Positions 26,236 to 35,450 of a DNA stretch of 64,000 nucleotides are shown here, one piece after another; positions within the stretch are counted from its first letter, which is position 1, and the number at the start of each line of letters is the position of its first letter. The DNA is from an uncultured Fluviicola sp. (GTDB lineage: Bacteria; Bacteroidota; Bacteroidia; Flavobacteriales; Crocinitomicaceae): positions 124,001 to 188,000 of the forward strand of contig NZ_CAMLDC010000006.1 in assembly GCF_946478805.1 (NCBI RefSeq), in the 5' to 3' direction. The translations under genes were made by a program, and so were the position numbers. Under the pieces are notes generated by a model. The model worked only from the letters and a program-made list of their open reading frames with translations. It had not been told where the DNA came from and did no database searches.

Positions 26236-26655
26236 TTACAATTCTTGATTTACAATATCCTGAATTGATTTATTTTCTAAAATACGCAGTGTTTCGTTTC
26301 GAACATCGATAAACACTTTGTTCAAGCCACATGTTTTTTCGTCCGTGCATTCGTCACAACGCTGGTAGTAATTCAAACTGACACAGGGAAGTAATGCAAT
26401 CGGACCATTGAACAGCCTGATAATTGTGGAAATCTGAATTTGAGCCGGAGTTTGTCTTAAAAAGTAACCTCCTCCCTTTCCCATTTTGGAATTCAGGATA
26501 CCTTGTTTTTTTAAGTCCAGTAAAATGGATTCGAGGAATTTTCTCGGGATACGACTGTTTTCGGCAATTTCAAGAATCAAAGTTGGCTCATTAGCATCCT
26601 TCTTTGCCAAGTAGGTCAAAGCATGTAATGCATATTTTGTCTTCTTTGATAACAT
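26236..26655 (-). CDS. Rrf2 family transcriptional regulator
   Basis: 139 aa. N-terminal winged helix (KTKYALHALTYLAK, then IPRKFLESILLDLKKQGIL and GKGGGYFLRQ) typical of Rrf2 proteins. Cysteines in LPCVSL, RCDECTDEKTCGL could bind an iron-sulfur cluster, as in IscR/RsrR-like members. It lies upstream of the methyltransferase gene in the same direction with a 36-bp gap. Target genes are unknown. Confidence 0.9.
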   Translation of the reverse strand: MLSKKTKYALHALTYLAKKDANEPTLILEIAENSRIPRKFLESILLDLKKQGILNSKMGKGGGYFLRQTPAQIQISTIIRLFNGPIALLPCVSLNYYQRCDECTDEKTCGLNKVFIDVRNETLRILENKSIQDIVNQEL

Positions 26656-26704
26656 GAACCGCAGTCTATCAGGCTAATTTACAATTAAATTTGAAATACA
26701 ATTG

Positions 26705-27481
26705 TTATATCAATCCTTTAATCACACCTTTATCGGACGCTTCAATAAAAGATAAAATTTCTCTTCTGATCGGAGAATCCGGAATGGTTTCTTTTACAAT
26801 CTCCAGGGATTTTGTAACGTGGCTGTTTTGTACAAAGATAATTCTGTAGATATCCTCTATCTCGCGCACTTGCTCATCCGTATAACCACGTCTTCTCAAT
26901 CCAACAGAATTGATTCCTGCATAGGTAATCGGTTCACGTGCACATTTCACATAAGGAGGAACATTTTTACGGATCAATGAACCGCCGGCAACGAATGCGT
27001 GTGCACCGATGTGAATGAACTGCTGTGATCCGCAACGACCTTCCAGGATGGCATAATCGCCAACTACACAGTGTCCGGACAACCCGGAATAACTTGCCAT
27101 GATGACATTATTTCCAATCTGACAATCATGCGCAACATGCACATAAGTCATCAATAAACAATCTTTCCCAACGGTTGTCTTCCACATGTCTTTCGTACCG
27201 CGATGAATCGTAACACATTCCCTGATTACGGTTCTATCACCAATCTCAACAGTGGTATATTCACCATCAAATTTCAAATCCTGGGGAATAACTGCAATAA
27301 CAGCTCCCGGATAAATTTCGCAATTCTCTCCAATTCTAGCGCCAGGATAAATGGTTACATTCGGATGGATTTTCGTTCCTGCCCCAATGACAACATCATC
27401 GTAAATCGTACTGAATGATTCTATAATTACCCCTTCTCCCAATGTTGCATTAGGAGAGACATGTGCTAGTGGACTTATCAT
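26705..27481 (-). CDS. lpxA: Acyl-ACP--UDP-N-acetylglucosamine O-acyltransferase
   Basis: 258 aa. Left-handed beta-helix hexapeptide repeats in the first 190 residues (for example GEGVIIESF, GAGTKIHPNVTIYPGARIG) with the catalytic-site HVAHDCQIGNNVIM block, then the helical C-terminus with GLRRRGYTDEQ. Catalyses the first step of lipid A synthesis in the cytoplasm. Its start overlaps the end of the lpxC/fabZ gene by 4 bp. Confidence 0.95.
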   Translation of the reverse strand: MISPLAHVSPNATLGEGVIIESFSTIYDDVVIGAGTKIHPNVTIYPGARIGENCEIYPGAVIAVIPQDLKFDGEYTTVEIGDRTVIRECVTIHRGTKDMWKTTVGKDCLLMTYVHVAHDCQIGNNVIMASYSGLSGHCVVGDYAILEGRCGSQQFIHIGAHAFVAGGSLIRKNVPPYVKCAREPITYAGINSVGLRRRGYTDEQVREIEDIYRIIFVQNSHVTKSLEIVKETIPDSPIRREILSFIEASDKGVIKGLI

Positions 27482-28884
27482 ACTTCTGCTTTATCTTTAA
27501 TGACTTGTGCAAGCATTTCAGCTTCCATCACGTGTTTTCCGTTTACATACGCGTTTCCATGCATATGCACTAACCCACGTCTGATAGGTGAAATTAAGGT
27601 TAATTCAAATACCAAGGTATCACCAGGGACAACTTTTTGTTTGAATTTCACATTGTCGATTTTCATGAAATAGGTAGAATACAAATGCGGATCTTCCACT
27701 TTGCTCAGTGCAAAGATACCTCCACATTGTGCCGTTGCTTCAATTTGAAGTACTCCCGGAAAAATCGGATTACCTGGGAAATGCCCTTGAAACATCGGCT
27801 CATTCATCGTAACGTTCTTCACTCCGACAATTTTATCATCGGTAATCTCCATGATCTTGTCAACCAACAAAAATGGATATCTGTGCGGAAGCATACGCTC
27901 AATGTCATTGATATTGTATAGCGGTTCACGCTCCAAATCAAATGAACGCGTACCTTTTTCCTGTCTTTTAATCTCTTCTTTCAAGACTTTTGCAAAACGC
28001 GTATTTCCTGAATGTCCCGGACGTGCTGCCAGGATATGTCCTTTGATGAATTTACCAACCAAAGCCAGATCTCCTAGGATATCCAACAATTTATGGCGAG
28101 CCGGTTCGTTTTCGAACTGCAATTTCAAGCTATTCAAAACACCGATTCCATCGTAATTCACTTTCAACTTGTCTTTTCCAAGTAATTTCGCCAAACGGTC
28201 CAATTCCTCTTCTTTCACATCATTGCGTTCAACCAATACGATCGCATTGTCCAAACTTCCACCTTTGATCAGGTTATTTTGAGCAAGAAACTCCAATTCT
28301 CCCAAAAAGCAAAATGTTCTGCATGCAGCGATGTCTTTTTCGAATTCACCCAAGTGATACATACTTGCATGTTGTGTACCCAATGCCGGGGAATTGTAAT
28401 CCACCATCACGGTTACCCGGTATTCTTTATCCGGAACAGCCAAGAATTCGATTCCTCTTTCAGCATCTTCCCACTTGATATTTTCAGTCAACTCCAGGTA
28501 CTGGCGGTCGGCTTTCTGTTCTTGCTTCCCAACGCGTTGGATTTCCCGAACAAACAACAAAGAAGATCCGTCCATAATCGGAATCTCAGGCCCTGTCAAT
28601 GTAATCAACGCGTTATCCACTTCCATTCCGTACAATGCCGCCAATACATGCTCTGTTGTGTATACTTTGGCACCATTTGATTCCAATGTAGTTCCACGAT
28701 CAGTAGAAACTACCAAGTCCGCATCAGCTTTAATTATCGGTTGACCATCTACATCCAATCGTTGAAATTTATATCCATGATTTTCAGCAGCCGGGTGAAT
28801 TTCCATTACAACTGATTCTCCTGTATGTAAACCGACACCGGTGAATGTGATTTTTTCCTTAAGGGTAAATTGTTTTTCCGACAT
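27478..28884 (-). CDS. lpxC/fabZ: Bifunctional UDP-3-O-acyl-GlcNAc deacetylase / 3-hydroxyacyl-ACP dehydratase
   Basis: 468 aa fusion. Residues 1 to about 305 are LpxC: FTGVGLHTGE, the zinc-binding TTEHVLAALYG and LGDLALVGKFIKGHILAARPGHSGN. Residues from about 315 are FabZ: LPHRYPFLLVDKI and the HFPGNPIFPGVLQIEA active-site helix. The fusion links lipid A synthesis to hydroxyacyl-ACP use and is known in Bacteroidota. It sits between lpxD (1 bp upstream gap) and lpxA (4 bp overlap), all on the minus strand. Confidence 0.96.
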   Translation of the reverse strand: MSEKQFTLKEKITFTGVGLHTGESVVMEIHPAAENHGYKFQRLDVDGQPIIKADADLVVSTDRGTTLESNGAKVYTTEHVLAALYGMEVDNALITLTGPEIPIMDGSSLLFVREIQRVGKQEQKADRQYLELTENIKWEDAERGIEFLAVPDKEYRVTVMVDYNSPALGTQHASMYHLGEFEKDIAACRTFCFLGELEFLAQNNLIKGGSLDNAIVLVERNDVKEEELDRLAKLLGKDKLKVNYDGIGVLNSLKLQFENEPARHKLLDILGDLALVGKFIKGHILAARPGHSGNTRFAKVLKEEIKRQEKGTRSFDLEREPLYNINDIERMLPHRYPFLLVDKIMEITDDKIVGVKNVTMNEPMFQGHFPGNPIFPGVLQIEATAQCGGIFALSKVEDPHLYSTYFMKIDNVKFKQKVVPGDTLVFELTLISPIRRGLVHMHGNAYVNGKHVMEAEMLAQVIKDKAEV

Positions 28885-28885
28885 A

Positions 28886-29932
28886 TTATTCTGCAGATTT
28901 TGAAAGTGTTTTGATTTTATCTTCTAATTCTGATAATTTCTTGATTATGATTGGAAGTCTTCTGAATCCGACGAATGATTTCTTATAATCATCCATTGGA
29001 ATGGCAGGTGAGCCCATCAGTACTTCCGCTTTTTTGATTGTATTCGGAATTCCGGATTGTGCCACAATCTTGGTTCCATCAGCAATGTGAAGATGTCCGC
29101 TGATTCCAGCTTGTCCTCCGACCAACACATGCTTCCCGATTTTTGCTGATCCGGCAACTCCTGCCTGGGCAGCAATAGCTGAATGATGTCCGACTTCCAC
29201 ATTGTGAGCCAAGTGAACCAGGTTATCTATCTTAACGCCTTGACGGATAATTGTAGAACCCATCGTAGCGCAATCAATTGTTGCATTTGAACCGATTTCC
29301 ACATCGTCTTCCAAAACGACGTTCCCAATCTGGGGAACTTTTGAAAAAACACCCTTTTCATCAGGAGCAAAACCGAAACCATCACTACCGATTACCACAC
29401 CGGCATGTAACACACAACGATTACCGATTTTGGTATCCGCATAGATCTTCACTCCGGCATGGATTGTACAATCATCACCAATTACCACTCCGTCACCGAT
29501 ATAAGCCTGCGGATAAATTTTTGCATTCTTCCCGATTACCGTATTTTCTCCGATATAAGCAAATGCACCCAAATACAGACCTTCACCGACCTTAGCCGAC
29601 TCCGAAATAAAAGATGGGGTTTCGATTTTCGGTTGTTTTTGGCGCATCTGGTTGTACACATCCAACAACTTCGCGAAACAGGCATAAGCATCATCCACTT
29701 TGACCAGGGTCAATGTTCCGGGAAGGTCTTTCGCAGGATTGAATGTTTTATTTACAATACAGATACTTGATTGTGTCGTGTAAATGTATTCCTCGTATTT
29801 GGGATTCGACAGGAATGAAAGTGTACCCGCAGTTCCTTCTTCGATTTTAGCCAAGCCGGAAACCGTAACATCCGAGTTACCAACGACTTCACCATTCAGG
29901 ATAGTAGCTATTTGTAGCGCTGAAAATTCCAT
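28886..29932 (-). CDS. lpxD: UDP-3-O-(3-hydroxyacyl)glucosamine N-acyltransferase
   Basis: 348 aa. N-terminal uridine-binding domain (LSFLSNPKYEEYIYTT), then many hexapeptide repeats ending in a C-terminal helix. The catalytic histidine is expected in the VHLAHNVEVGHHS block. Third enzyme of lipid A synthesis; first gene of the lpxD-lpxC/fabZ-lpxA operon. Start chosen at the ATG preceded on the minus strand by a TAATTTTG -7-like element. Confidence 0.95.
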   Translation of the reverse strand: MEFSALQIATILNGEVVGNSDVTVSGLAKIEEGTAGTLSFLSNPKYEEYIYTTQSSICIVNKTFNPAKDLPGTLTLVKVDDAYACFAKLLDVYNQMRQKQPKIETPSFISESAKVGEGLYLGAFAYIGENTVIGKNAKIYPQAYIGDGVVIGDDCTIHAGVKIYADTKIGNRCVLHAGVVIGSDGFGFAPDEKGVFSKVPQIGNVVLEDDVEIGSNATIDCATMGSTIIRQGVKIDNLVHLAHNVEVGHHSAIAAQAGVAGSAKIGKHVLVGGQAGISGHLHIADGTKIVAQSGIPNTIKKAEVLMGSPAIPMDDYKKSFVGFRRLPIIIKKLSELEDKIKTLSKSAE

Positions 29933-29936
29933 TGGA

Positions 29937-29944
29937 CAAAATTA
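29937..29944 (-). promoter_or_regulatory. Possible -7 element of the lpx operon
   Basis: Read on the minus strand this is TAATTTTG, matching TAnnTTTG, 4 bp before the lpxD ATG. No clear -33 TTG is seen. Confidence 0.35.
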
Positions 29945-30022
29945 GTAAAAACCTTTAGGTTATGTGAGTGTTAAGGTATGATTTATTAACAGAACATTGT
30001 GTTGTAATGCTTGAATCCGAAG

Positions 30023-30703
30023 CTAATTGCGCTCAAATTGATAAAACTCGATATGATCCTTAAACCAACTGGTTCGTGCAAACAATGTATCCCCTTTTTC
30101 ACGGGGTAAAACCACAAATTGCTCGGGCATCGGCTCCGCTTTCAAATTCGATTTCGAAAAGTCGATCAATCCCGATTTTTTCATCAAATACTGGATATAC
30201 TCCTCATCCTTCACTCCCAGTTCGTTCATCTGCTTTGTCAACTCACTGTTTTCTTTCAGGTAAACAAAACTTTTTACATTTGGGAAATTGATCATACGCC
30301 CATATCCGGTAGTTGTATTCTTGAATTCCTGGATGGATCCTTTCGGCCATACCGCTTCAGCAATAAATGCATCTTCCGGGATTGAAAACCACAGTTCAAT
30401 ATTTTTTCCGTTTATTTCCTTTTCAATCTTGTAAACCTTTATATCCCCTTGCTTCTTACTCGAACCAAAGGAAATTGATCCGTCATCCAAAAAGGACACA
30501 ATCATTGAATCCGTCAGATGATGCTTATCAAAAATCCGTTGGTTATCTTCCGAAATGACAACTACTTTTCCTAAAAAGGTATTTTTCACCCGGTTCTCAG
30601 GTAACCAGGTGCAACCCCTGTTCCTGAAAAAGAAAAAAACAAAGATGAGCCCGATTCCAAAACCTACTCCATATAAACGTAGGCGTCTCCAAAAATTCTT
30701 CAT
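30023..30703 (-). CDS. Conserved membrane-anchored hypothetical protein
   Basis: 226 aa. One N-terminal transmembrane helix (about residues 10-28, VGFGIGLIFVFFFF) followed by CTWLPENRVKN and a soluble mixed alpha/beta region. The short N-terminal layout resembles a group of Bacteroidota proteins I recall next to DUF4258-type annotations, but I cannot assign a function. It stands between the lpx operon and thioredoxin, in the same direction. Confidence 0.6.
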   Translation of the reverse strand: MKNFWRRLRLYGVGFGIGLIFVFFFFRNRGCTWLPENRVKNTFLGKVVVISEDNQRIFDKHHLTDSMIVSFLDDGSISFGSSKKQGDIKVYKIEKEINGKNIELWFSIPEDAFIAEAVWPKGSIQEFKNTTTGYGRMINFPNVKSFVYLKENSELTKQMNELGVKDEEYIQYLMKKSGLIDFSKSNLKAEPMPEQFVVLPREKGDTLFARTSWFKDHIEFYQFERN

Positions 30704-30728
30704 GTAAACTAGTTGTAAATTTCAAAAA

Positions 30729-30751
30729 AAAGGTCCGACTAGCGGACCTTT
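30729..30751 (-). terminator. Terminator after trxA
   Basis: Nine-pair stem AAAGGTCCG/CGGACCTTT with a 5-base loop, followed on the minus strand by a run of seven or more T residues. Directly downstream of the trxA stop. Confidence 0.82.
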
Positions 30752-30769
30752 ATTCTATTGAATTCTTAA

Positions 30770-31087
<318 letters not shown>

Positions 31088-31170
31088 AATTGTTTCAATT
31101 TAATGTGACTTCTTTCGTCGGTCTAAAGTTACTATTTGTTTTTTGTTTGCAAAAGCTTTGCCATTACAAA

Positions 31171-31656
31171 TTACACTGTCAGATTGTCATGCTGAACAAC
31201 CATTTTCTTCATTGTTTTCTGATTATCCGTCTCCAGACAATAGAAATAGGTTCCATTCTCCAATTCATTCGAATCAAACCGGACGATATGTCCACCGGAA
31301 GAAAACGACTTATTATGAATGACTTTGACCCCTTCCATTTTTGCGTTCAAAATTGAAAACACAACACTCTTCTCCTGTTCGATTGTAAAGTAAAATTCCA
31401 ACTCACCACTTTGCAACTTACTTTCCAGGTCAAATAACAGAGCATATTCCTCTTTCTTCAAAACTCCTTTGGAAAATCGCTTAATTACGGACTTGTAAGC
31501 GATATATAACATCATGATTGCGGCCAATGCAATCAGTGTACCCAATACTTTGCTTTCCCAAGAGCGAATTCCTTTTACAAAATTTACGCGGAATAAGATC
31601 AATAAAGTGATTGTGAGACTAAGACCGACAAGGGTCAATATGGTTCTTTTTTTCAT
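31171..31656 (-). CDS. Membrane protein with a C-terminal beta-domain resembling a T9SS sorting tail
   Basis: 161 aa. Two transmembrane helices (about 7-24 and 38-58), then a soluble C-terminal part that reads like the beta-sandwich seen in type IX secretion sorting domains (IVRFDSNELENGTYFYCLETDNQ...KKMVVQ). It lacks the YPNP entry motif and a cleavable signal peptide, so export by T9SS is not implied. Last gene of a minus-strand run that starts with terC (33255), 2 bp after the DUF493 gene. Function unknown. Confidence 0.6.
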   Translation of the reverse strand: MKKRTILTLVGLSLTITLLILFRVNFVKGIRSWESKVLGTLIALAAIMMLYIAYKSVIKRFSKGVLKKEEYALLFDLESKLQSGELEFYFTIEQEKSVVFSILNAKMEGVKVIHNKSFSSGGHIVRFDSNELENGTYFYCLETDNQKTMKKMVVQHDNLTV

Positions 31657-31658
31657 AG

Positions 31659-31928
31659 TTAAAGGGAAATGATTCCCGGGATTATTTGTGCTTTTTCGTA
31701 AACTGCAATAATTGAATCCACATCCAACATCATTTCTTTCACACTCACACTGACAAATTTGCCATTACTTGACTCATGGAACTGGATCTGCGCAGTTTCA
31801 TCAAACAAGGCAGTAGTCTGAGCTAAGGAGTGAGGAGTGTTCGGTACAATAAACTTGAAAAAATAGACATTTGGCCATTCTTCCATACTCAATTGCTCTT
31901 TCAACTTATCAAAGGCTCCTTCATTCAT
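31659..31928 (-). CDS. DUF493 family protein (YbeD/HP0495-like)
   Basis: 89 aa with the small ferredoxin-like alpha/beta layout of DUF493: YFFKFIVPN, SVSVKEMMLDVDSIIAVYEKA, then a short hydrophobic end. Members are thought to be ACT-like regulatory domains; E. coli YbeD is linked to lipoyl metabolism by context only. Overlaps the previous gene by 4 bp. Confidence 0.8.
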   Translation of the reverse strand: MNEGAFDKLKEQLSMEEWPNVYFFKFIVPNTPHSLAQTTALFDETAQIQFHESSNGKFVSVSVKEMMLDVDSIIAVYEKAQIIPGIISL

Positions 31929-32503
31929 GGTTTTAAATATTTCGGCAACAAAGATAAGCGCTTTATGGCTAGTAAGAGGTCTTTTTTGAGTTGATCTTTA
32001 TTCTTTTCCAGATCACGAAAGGTAATCCATCCATTTTGGGAAGCTTCCTTCAATCCTTTTTGAATCAACATCGGATCCGGTTCAACACCGAATACCGGGT
32101 CTTCATCTATCCAATCAAGGGCTGCAAACTGATCTGAAAACGCGCGTTCCATCTTCAAACCCTCTTCCAAAATTGCAGGTAATCCTTGTGGTGCCTGGAT
32201 TTGGGCAAAGGTCATTTTCCAGTGATTCTTGGCTTTCATATATCCTTCCCATAAGACCAAAGCCTCATCCGTCACAACCAAATTATAGTTGAATTCAGGA
32301 TTCTCCGGTTTTTGAAAAAGCCGGCTGCTATCCGCAATCCGGGCCAATTGATTCAATCGAACCAACTTTGGCTTCAGGGTCAACCACAACAAAGGCTTGG
32401 CAAGAATTGATTTTTTGAGTTCAAAAACCTCCATTTCCAATGCTTCCTCCACTTCATCCAGATTTTCAACACGAAGAAGTGCCAGTATCTCGTCCGGGGT
32501 CAC
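31925..32503 (-). CDS. Hypothetical protein in the terC operon
   Basis: 192 aa, mostly helical, soluble, no recognised motif. It overlaps both neighbours by 4 bp (TerC upstream, DUF493 downstream), so the three are translated together. It looks like a real gene by codon use and operon packing. Confidence 0.65.
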   Translation of the reverse strand: MTPDEILALLRVENLDEVEEALEMEVFELKKSILAKPLLWLTLKPKLVRLNQLARIADSSRLFQKPENPEFNYNLVVTDEALVLWEGYMKAKNHWKMTFAQIQAPQGLPAILEEGLKMERAFSDQFAALDWIDEDPVFGVEPDPMLIQKGLKEASQNGWITFRDLEKNKDQLKKDLLLAIKRLSLLPKYLKP

Positions 32504-33255
32504 TGTTCAGGTTCCTTTTGGTTTTTGCGCATGCGGATATTGAGAAACTCAACCAGCAAGGCATAAACCATCGCGAAATAGATATATCCTTTCGGAATGT
32601 GCTGACCGAATGATTCGGCAATCAGCAATACTCCGATCGTTACCAGGAAACCAAGCGCAATCATCTTGATGGTTGGCCGGGCATTGATAAAATCCGCAAT
32701 CGGTTTCGCGAATATCAACATGATGATCATGGAAATAATCACCGCCAAAACAATAATGATAAAAGGATTACCATGTGTTTCATGCCGAATATCATTGGTC
32801 ATACCAATTGCAGAAATCACGGAGTCGAAACTGAAAATAAAGTCAATTGCCACGATTTGCAAAACAACTGCACCCAAACGGACTTTTTTCTTCTTTTTAG
32901 CTTCTTCATGGGTTCCTTTCACACTCGAGTGCATCTCTCCAACCGATTTATAGATCAGGAAAAGTCCACCAATCAAAAGAACCAGTGAATGTGCTGTGAA
33001 TTTGATATCATAAACTGTAAACAGCGGTGTTTTATCCAAGGTCATAATGTAGGAAACAACACTCAGCAGAAGCAATCGGATGATCAATGCCAAACTCAAA
33101 CCTAAAAGGCGGGCTTTGCGTTGATCCTGTTTTACTAACGAATCCGTGATGATCGAAATAAAAATGATGTTATCGATTCCTAATACGATTTCCAGTAGTG
33201 TTAAAACTACTAGGTAAAAAATTCCAATGCCGGTCGTTAATATATGAAAATCCAC
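32500..33255 (-). CDS. TerC family integral membrane protein
   Basis: 251 aa, seven or so transmembrane helices. Family marks: LEIVLGIDNIIFISI near residue 22 and DFIFSFDSVISAIGM near 140, whose acidic residues are thought to bind metal ions. TerC/Alx proteins export manganese or relate to tellurite and pH stress; some assist metal loading of exoenzymes. First gene of a three- to four-gene operon. A TAAATTTG element on the minus strand lies at 33272-33279. Confidence 0.9.
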   Translation of the reverse strand: MDFHILTTGIGIFYLVVLTLLEIVLGIDNIIFISIITDSLVKQDQRKARLLGLSLALIIRLLLLSVVSYIMTLDKTPLFTVYDIKFTAHSLVLLIGGLFLIYKSVGEMHSSVKGTHEEAKKKKKVRLGAVVLQIVAIDFIFSFDSVISAIGMTNDIRHETHGNPFIIIVLAVIISMIIMLIFAKPIADFINARPTIKMIALGFLVTIGVLLIAESFGQHIPKGYIYFAMVYALLVEFLNIRMRKNQKEPEQ

Positions 33256-33271
33256 TTCTTTATTTTTTGGA

Positions 33272-33279
33272 CAAATTTA
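33272..33279 (-). promoter_or_regulatory. Possible -7 element of the terC operon
   Basis: TAAATTTG on the minus strand, exact TAnnTTTG match, 16 bp before the terC start codon. Confidence 0.4.
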
Positions 33280-33348
33280 GTGTCAATTAAACTATAAAAA
33301 ATGGATTTGTGTTTTTTTTCATTTTTAACAGAATTATTCGATTTTAAA

Positions 33349-33381
33349 TTTGGTTTTAAAGAACTGATTTTCTTACATTAG
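33349..33381 (+). promoter_or_regulatory. Predicted promoter of a plus-strand small RNA
   Basis: TTTG at 33349-33352 and TACATTAG at 33374-33381 (seven of eight positions of TAnnTTTG allowing the n bases), 21 bp apart. This spacing fits the Bacteroidota -33/-7 promoter. No plus-strand ORF follows. Confidence 0.4.
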
Positions 33382-33386
33382 CGATA

Positions 33387-33484
33387 TTGAACCTTGCCCT
33401 ATTAAGAGGCATTCAAACCAATCAGAGAGTCCAGCTGTCTTTTTCGTAGTAGTTTTTAGCAGTTTGGGCTCTCTTTGTTTTTTT
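33387..33484 (+). ncRNA. Candidate small RNA between terC and menD
   Basis: About 98 nt. After the predicted promoter comes a hairpin at about 33387-33415 (TTGAA..TTGCC with GGCA..TCAA) and then a long imperfect hairpin 33424-33474 (AGAGAGTCCAGCTG against CAGTTTGGGCTCTCT) directly followed by a T-run, as in an intrinsic terminator on the plus strand. Both flanking genes are on the minus strand, so this is not a gene terminator for them. The size and double-hairpin form would suit a 6S-like or other regulatory RNA; I cannot assign it. The rest of the 33256-33578 gap shows nothing else. Confidence 0.4.
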
Positions 33485-33578
33485 CAATTAAGAATTGAAA
33501 AGGAGAATTCGCTTCAAATAAATCAATACGAAACAAGCCACTACACTTTTTAAAATCTTTTCAATTTTAAATTTTCAA

Positions 33579-35282
33579 TTAATTTGCTCTTTTCGTAAAC
33601 GATTTGAAGTAAGCTTCCAACACAGCACTGTTCTGTTCGTTCATGGTACTGATCTCCAATAATTTCGGTTTACCATTTGTGCTTTCTGCAAAGAATGAAT
33701 CCAAATGTCTGTCCAGATCTGCCTGGGAAGAAGCTTGAAAATATTCCAATTGATAAGTCTTTGCAATGTCTTCCGTTGACAATTCCTGTTCTGCAACAAA
33801 GATTTTTTTCCACTGTTTTGTTGATTTCGGTCCGGGGATAATGTTGAATATATCGCCCCCACCATTATTGACCAAAACAATTCTCAAATTAGACGGAAGA
33901 TGTTTACTCCACCAAGCGTTGGAATCATAAAAAAAGGATAAATCACCTGTTATCAGGACATGTGCTTCATTCGGAGAAGCAATCGCAGAACCAACTGATG
34001 TTGAACTACTTCCATCAATACCGCTAGTTCCTCTATTGCACCAATAACTTACTGTTTTGATCGGATCAAATAACAAAGCATAACGGATCAACGAACTGTT
34101 TGAAATATGCAGGTTGCAGTAATCAGGAATGACATCCATGACAAATTCCATTGCTTTCAGGTCACTCCAAGGTTGAGCGGCACAAAGTTGTTCCTGGTCG
34201 TCCGAACCAAACTGGTCCACTTTCTTCCAGGCAAAACCAAAACGCGATTTATGCGGATTTTTCTCTACGAACTCCCGGATCAATTCCAACCCTTTTAATG
34301 CCGGGACCGGTGCGGTAAATCGCAAATTCTGATACGTATCCATGAAGGGAAAATCCGCTCCGAAACGAATCACCGGTGCTTTAGATTGGCGCAAGAACAC
34401 CTTGATTTTCTTGGAAATAATAGCACCTCCGATTGTAACAATACAATCCGGATGAAAGGCCTGTATTTCTGACTCCGGGATAAGGTTCAGGGTCCGATCT
34501 ATCGTAGAGACAAAATACGGACTGTACATGTTGGAAGTATGTTCCACCAAAACTGCAACTGAACCGTCCAACGCCAATCGTTCCAATTGCTCTTGCAAAT
34601 CCGGATCTTTTTGATGCTGTCCGACGATGATCAGCCTTTTTTCAGAATTACCCCATAAAATCTCCAACTTACTCTTACTGTTCCTGGATAAACCGGATTC
34701 TGTTTCAGCCAATTCTATCCAGTTCTTTATAATATGAATATCCTCTGTTGTTTCATACAATGGCTCCGAAAAAGGAATATTCAAATGAACAGGTCCTTTC
34801 CTTGTACCGATTGCAGCTTGTAATACTTCTGACAGAATTCGTTCAAAATGCCAGCGCTGATTTTCTGAATGAATCTCATTCAGCTGAGCACTTTTCAGCA
34901 CCATTTGGTCGAATACCCGATCCTGCCGAATGGTTTGCCCATCTCCCTGATCAACCCATTCCACCGGTCTGTCGGCAGAAATAACGATTAATGGTGTTTC
35001 CTGGTAAAATGCTTCTGCAATTGCCGGATAATAATTCAGAGGTGCCGATCCGGAAGTACATGTAATAACAACCGGTTTTTTAAGTTTCTGTGCCATTCCA
35101 TGTGCATAAAATGCAGCTACCCGCTCATCCGGAACAACAAAAACCTGGAAATGAGGGTCTTCGTCAAAAGCAATACTTAGCGGAGCATTTCTAGATCCGG
35201 GAGAAATAACGACGTGCGTCACACCTACTTTTTTACAACCATCAACCAGGAGTTGCACTTCCAATTTTGCACTTGAAATCAT
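33579..35282 (-). CDS. menD: 2-succinyl-5-enolpyruvyl-6-hydroxy-3-cyclohexene-1-carboxylate synthase
   Basis: 567 aa thiamine-diphosphate enzyme of menaquinone synthesis. Typical N-terminus with GVTHVVISPGSRNAPL, TCTSGSAPLNYYPAIAEAFYQETPLIVISADRP, and the cofactor-binding CNRGTSGIDGSSSTSVG...GDLSFFYDSN...NNGGGDIFN. Joins 2-oxoglutarate to isochorismate. It follows menF by 168 bp that include a short tandem repeat. Confidence 0.95.
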   Translation of the reverse strand: MISSAKLEVQLLVDGCKKVGVTHVVISPGSRNAPLSIAFDEDPHFQVFVVPDERVAAFYAHGMAQKLKKPVVITCTSGSAPLNYYPAIAEAFYQETPLIVISADRPVEWVDQGDGQTIRQDRVFDQMVLKSAQLNEIHSENQRWHFERILSEVLQAAIGTRKGPVHLNIPFSEPLYETTEDIHIIKNWIELAETESGLSRNSKSKLEILWGNSEKRLIIVGQHQKDPDLQEQLERLALDGSVAVLVEHTSNMYSPYFVSTIDRTLNLIPESEIQAFHPDCIVTIGGAIISKKIKVFLRQSKAPVIRFGADFPFMDTYQNLRFTAPVPALKGLELIREFVEKNPHKSRFGFAWKKVDQFGSDDQEQLCAAQPWSDLKAMEFVMDVIPDYCNLHISNSSLIRYALLFDPIKTVSYWCNRGTSGIDGSSSTSVGSAIASPNEAHVLITGDLSFFYDSNAWWSKHLPSNLRIVLVNNGGGDIFNIIPGPKSTKQWKKIFVAEQELSTEDIAKTYQLEYFQASSQADLDRHLDSFFAESTNGKPKLLEISTMNEQNSAVLEAYFKSFTKRAN

Positions 35283-35396
35283 GGTGTAAATTTAGTGTGT
35301 TTCACGGTTCAAAGGGTTTAAGAAGTTCAAAAAGTTTCAAAGACTCAAAATGCACTCAATAAAATTCAAATAGCTTTTTTTTCAATAAAAATCAAT

Positions 35397-35436
35397 TTTG
35401 AACATTTGAACATTTGAACATTTGAACATTTGAACA
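35397..35436. repeat. Five tandem copies of TTTGAACA
   Basis: Five exact 8-bp units with a decayed sixth, placed 15 bp from the menF stop and about 115 bp before menD. TTTG within the unit resembles a -33 box. Short perfect repeats like this can change copy number by slippage. Confidence 0.85.
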
Positions 35437-35450
35437 TTTTGAAAACATCA

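Noticed and set aside
33424..33484. Terminator of menD
   Set aside because: menD runs on the minus strand; the T-run is on the plus strand side, so it does not fit menD.
35397..35436. CRISPR-like array
   Set aside because: Units are 8 bp and directly adjacent without spacers; a simple tandem repeat.
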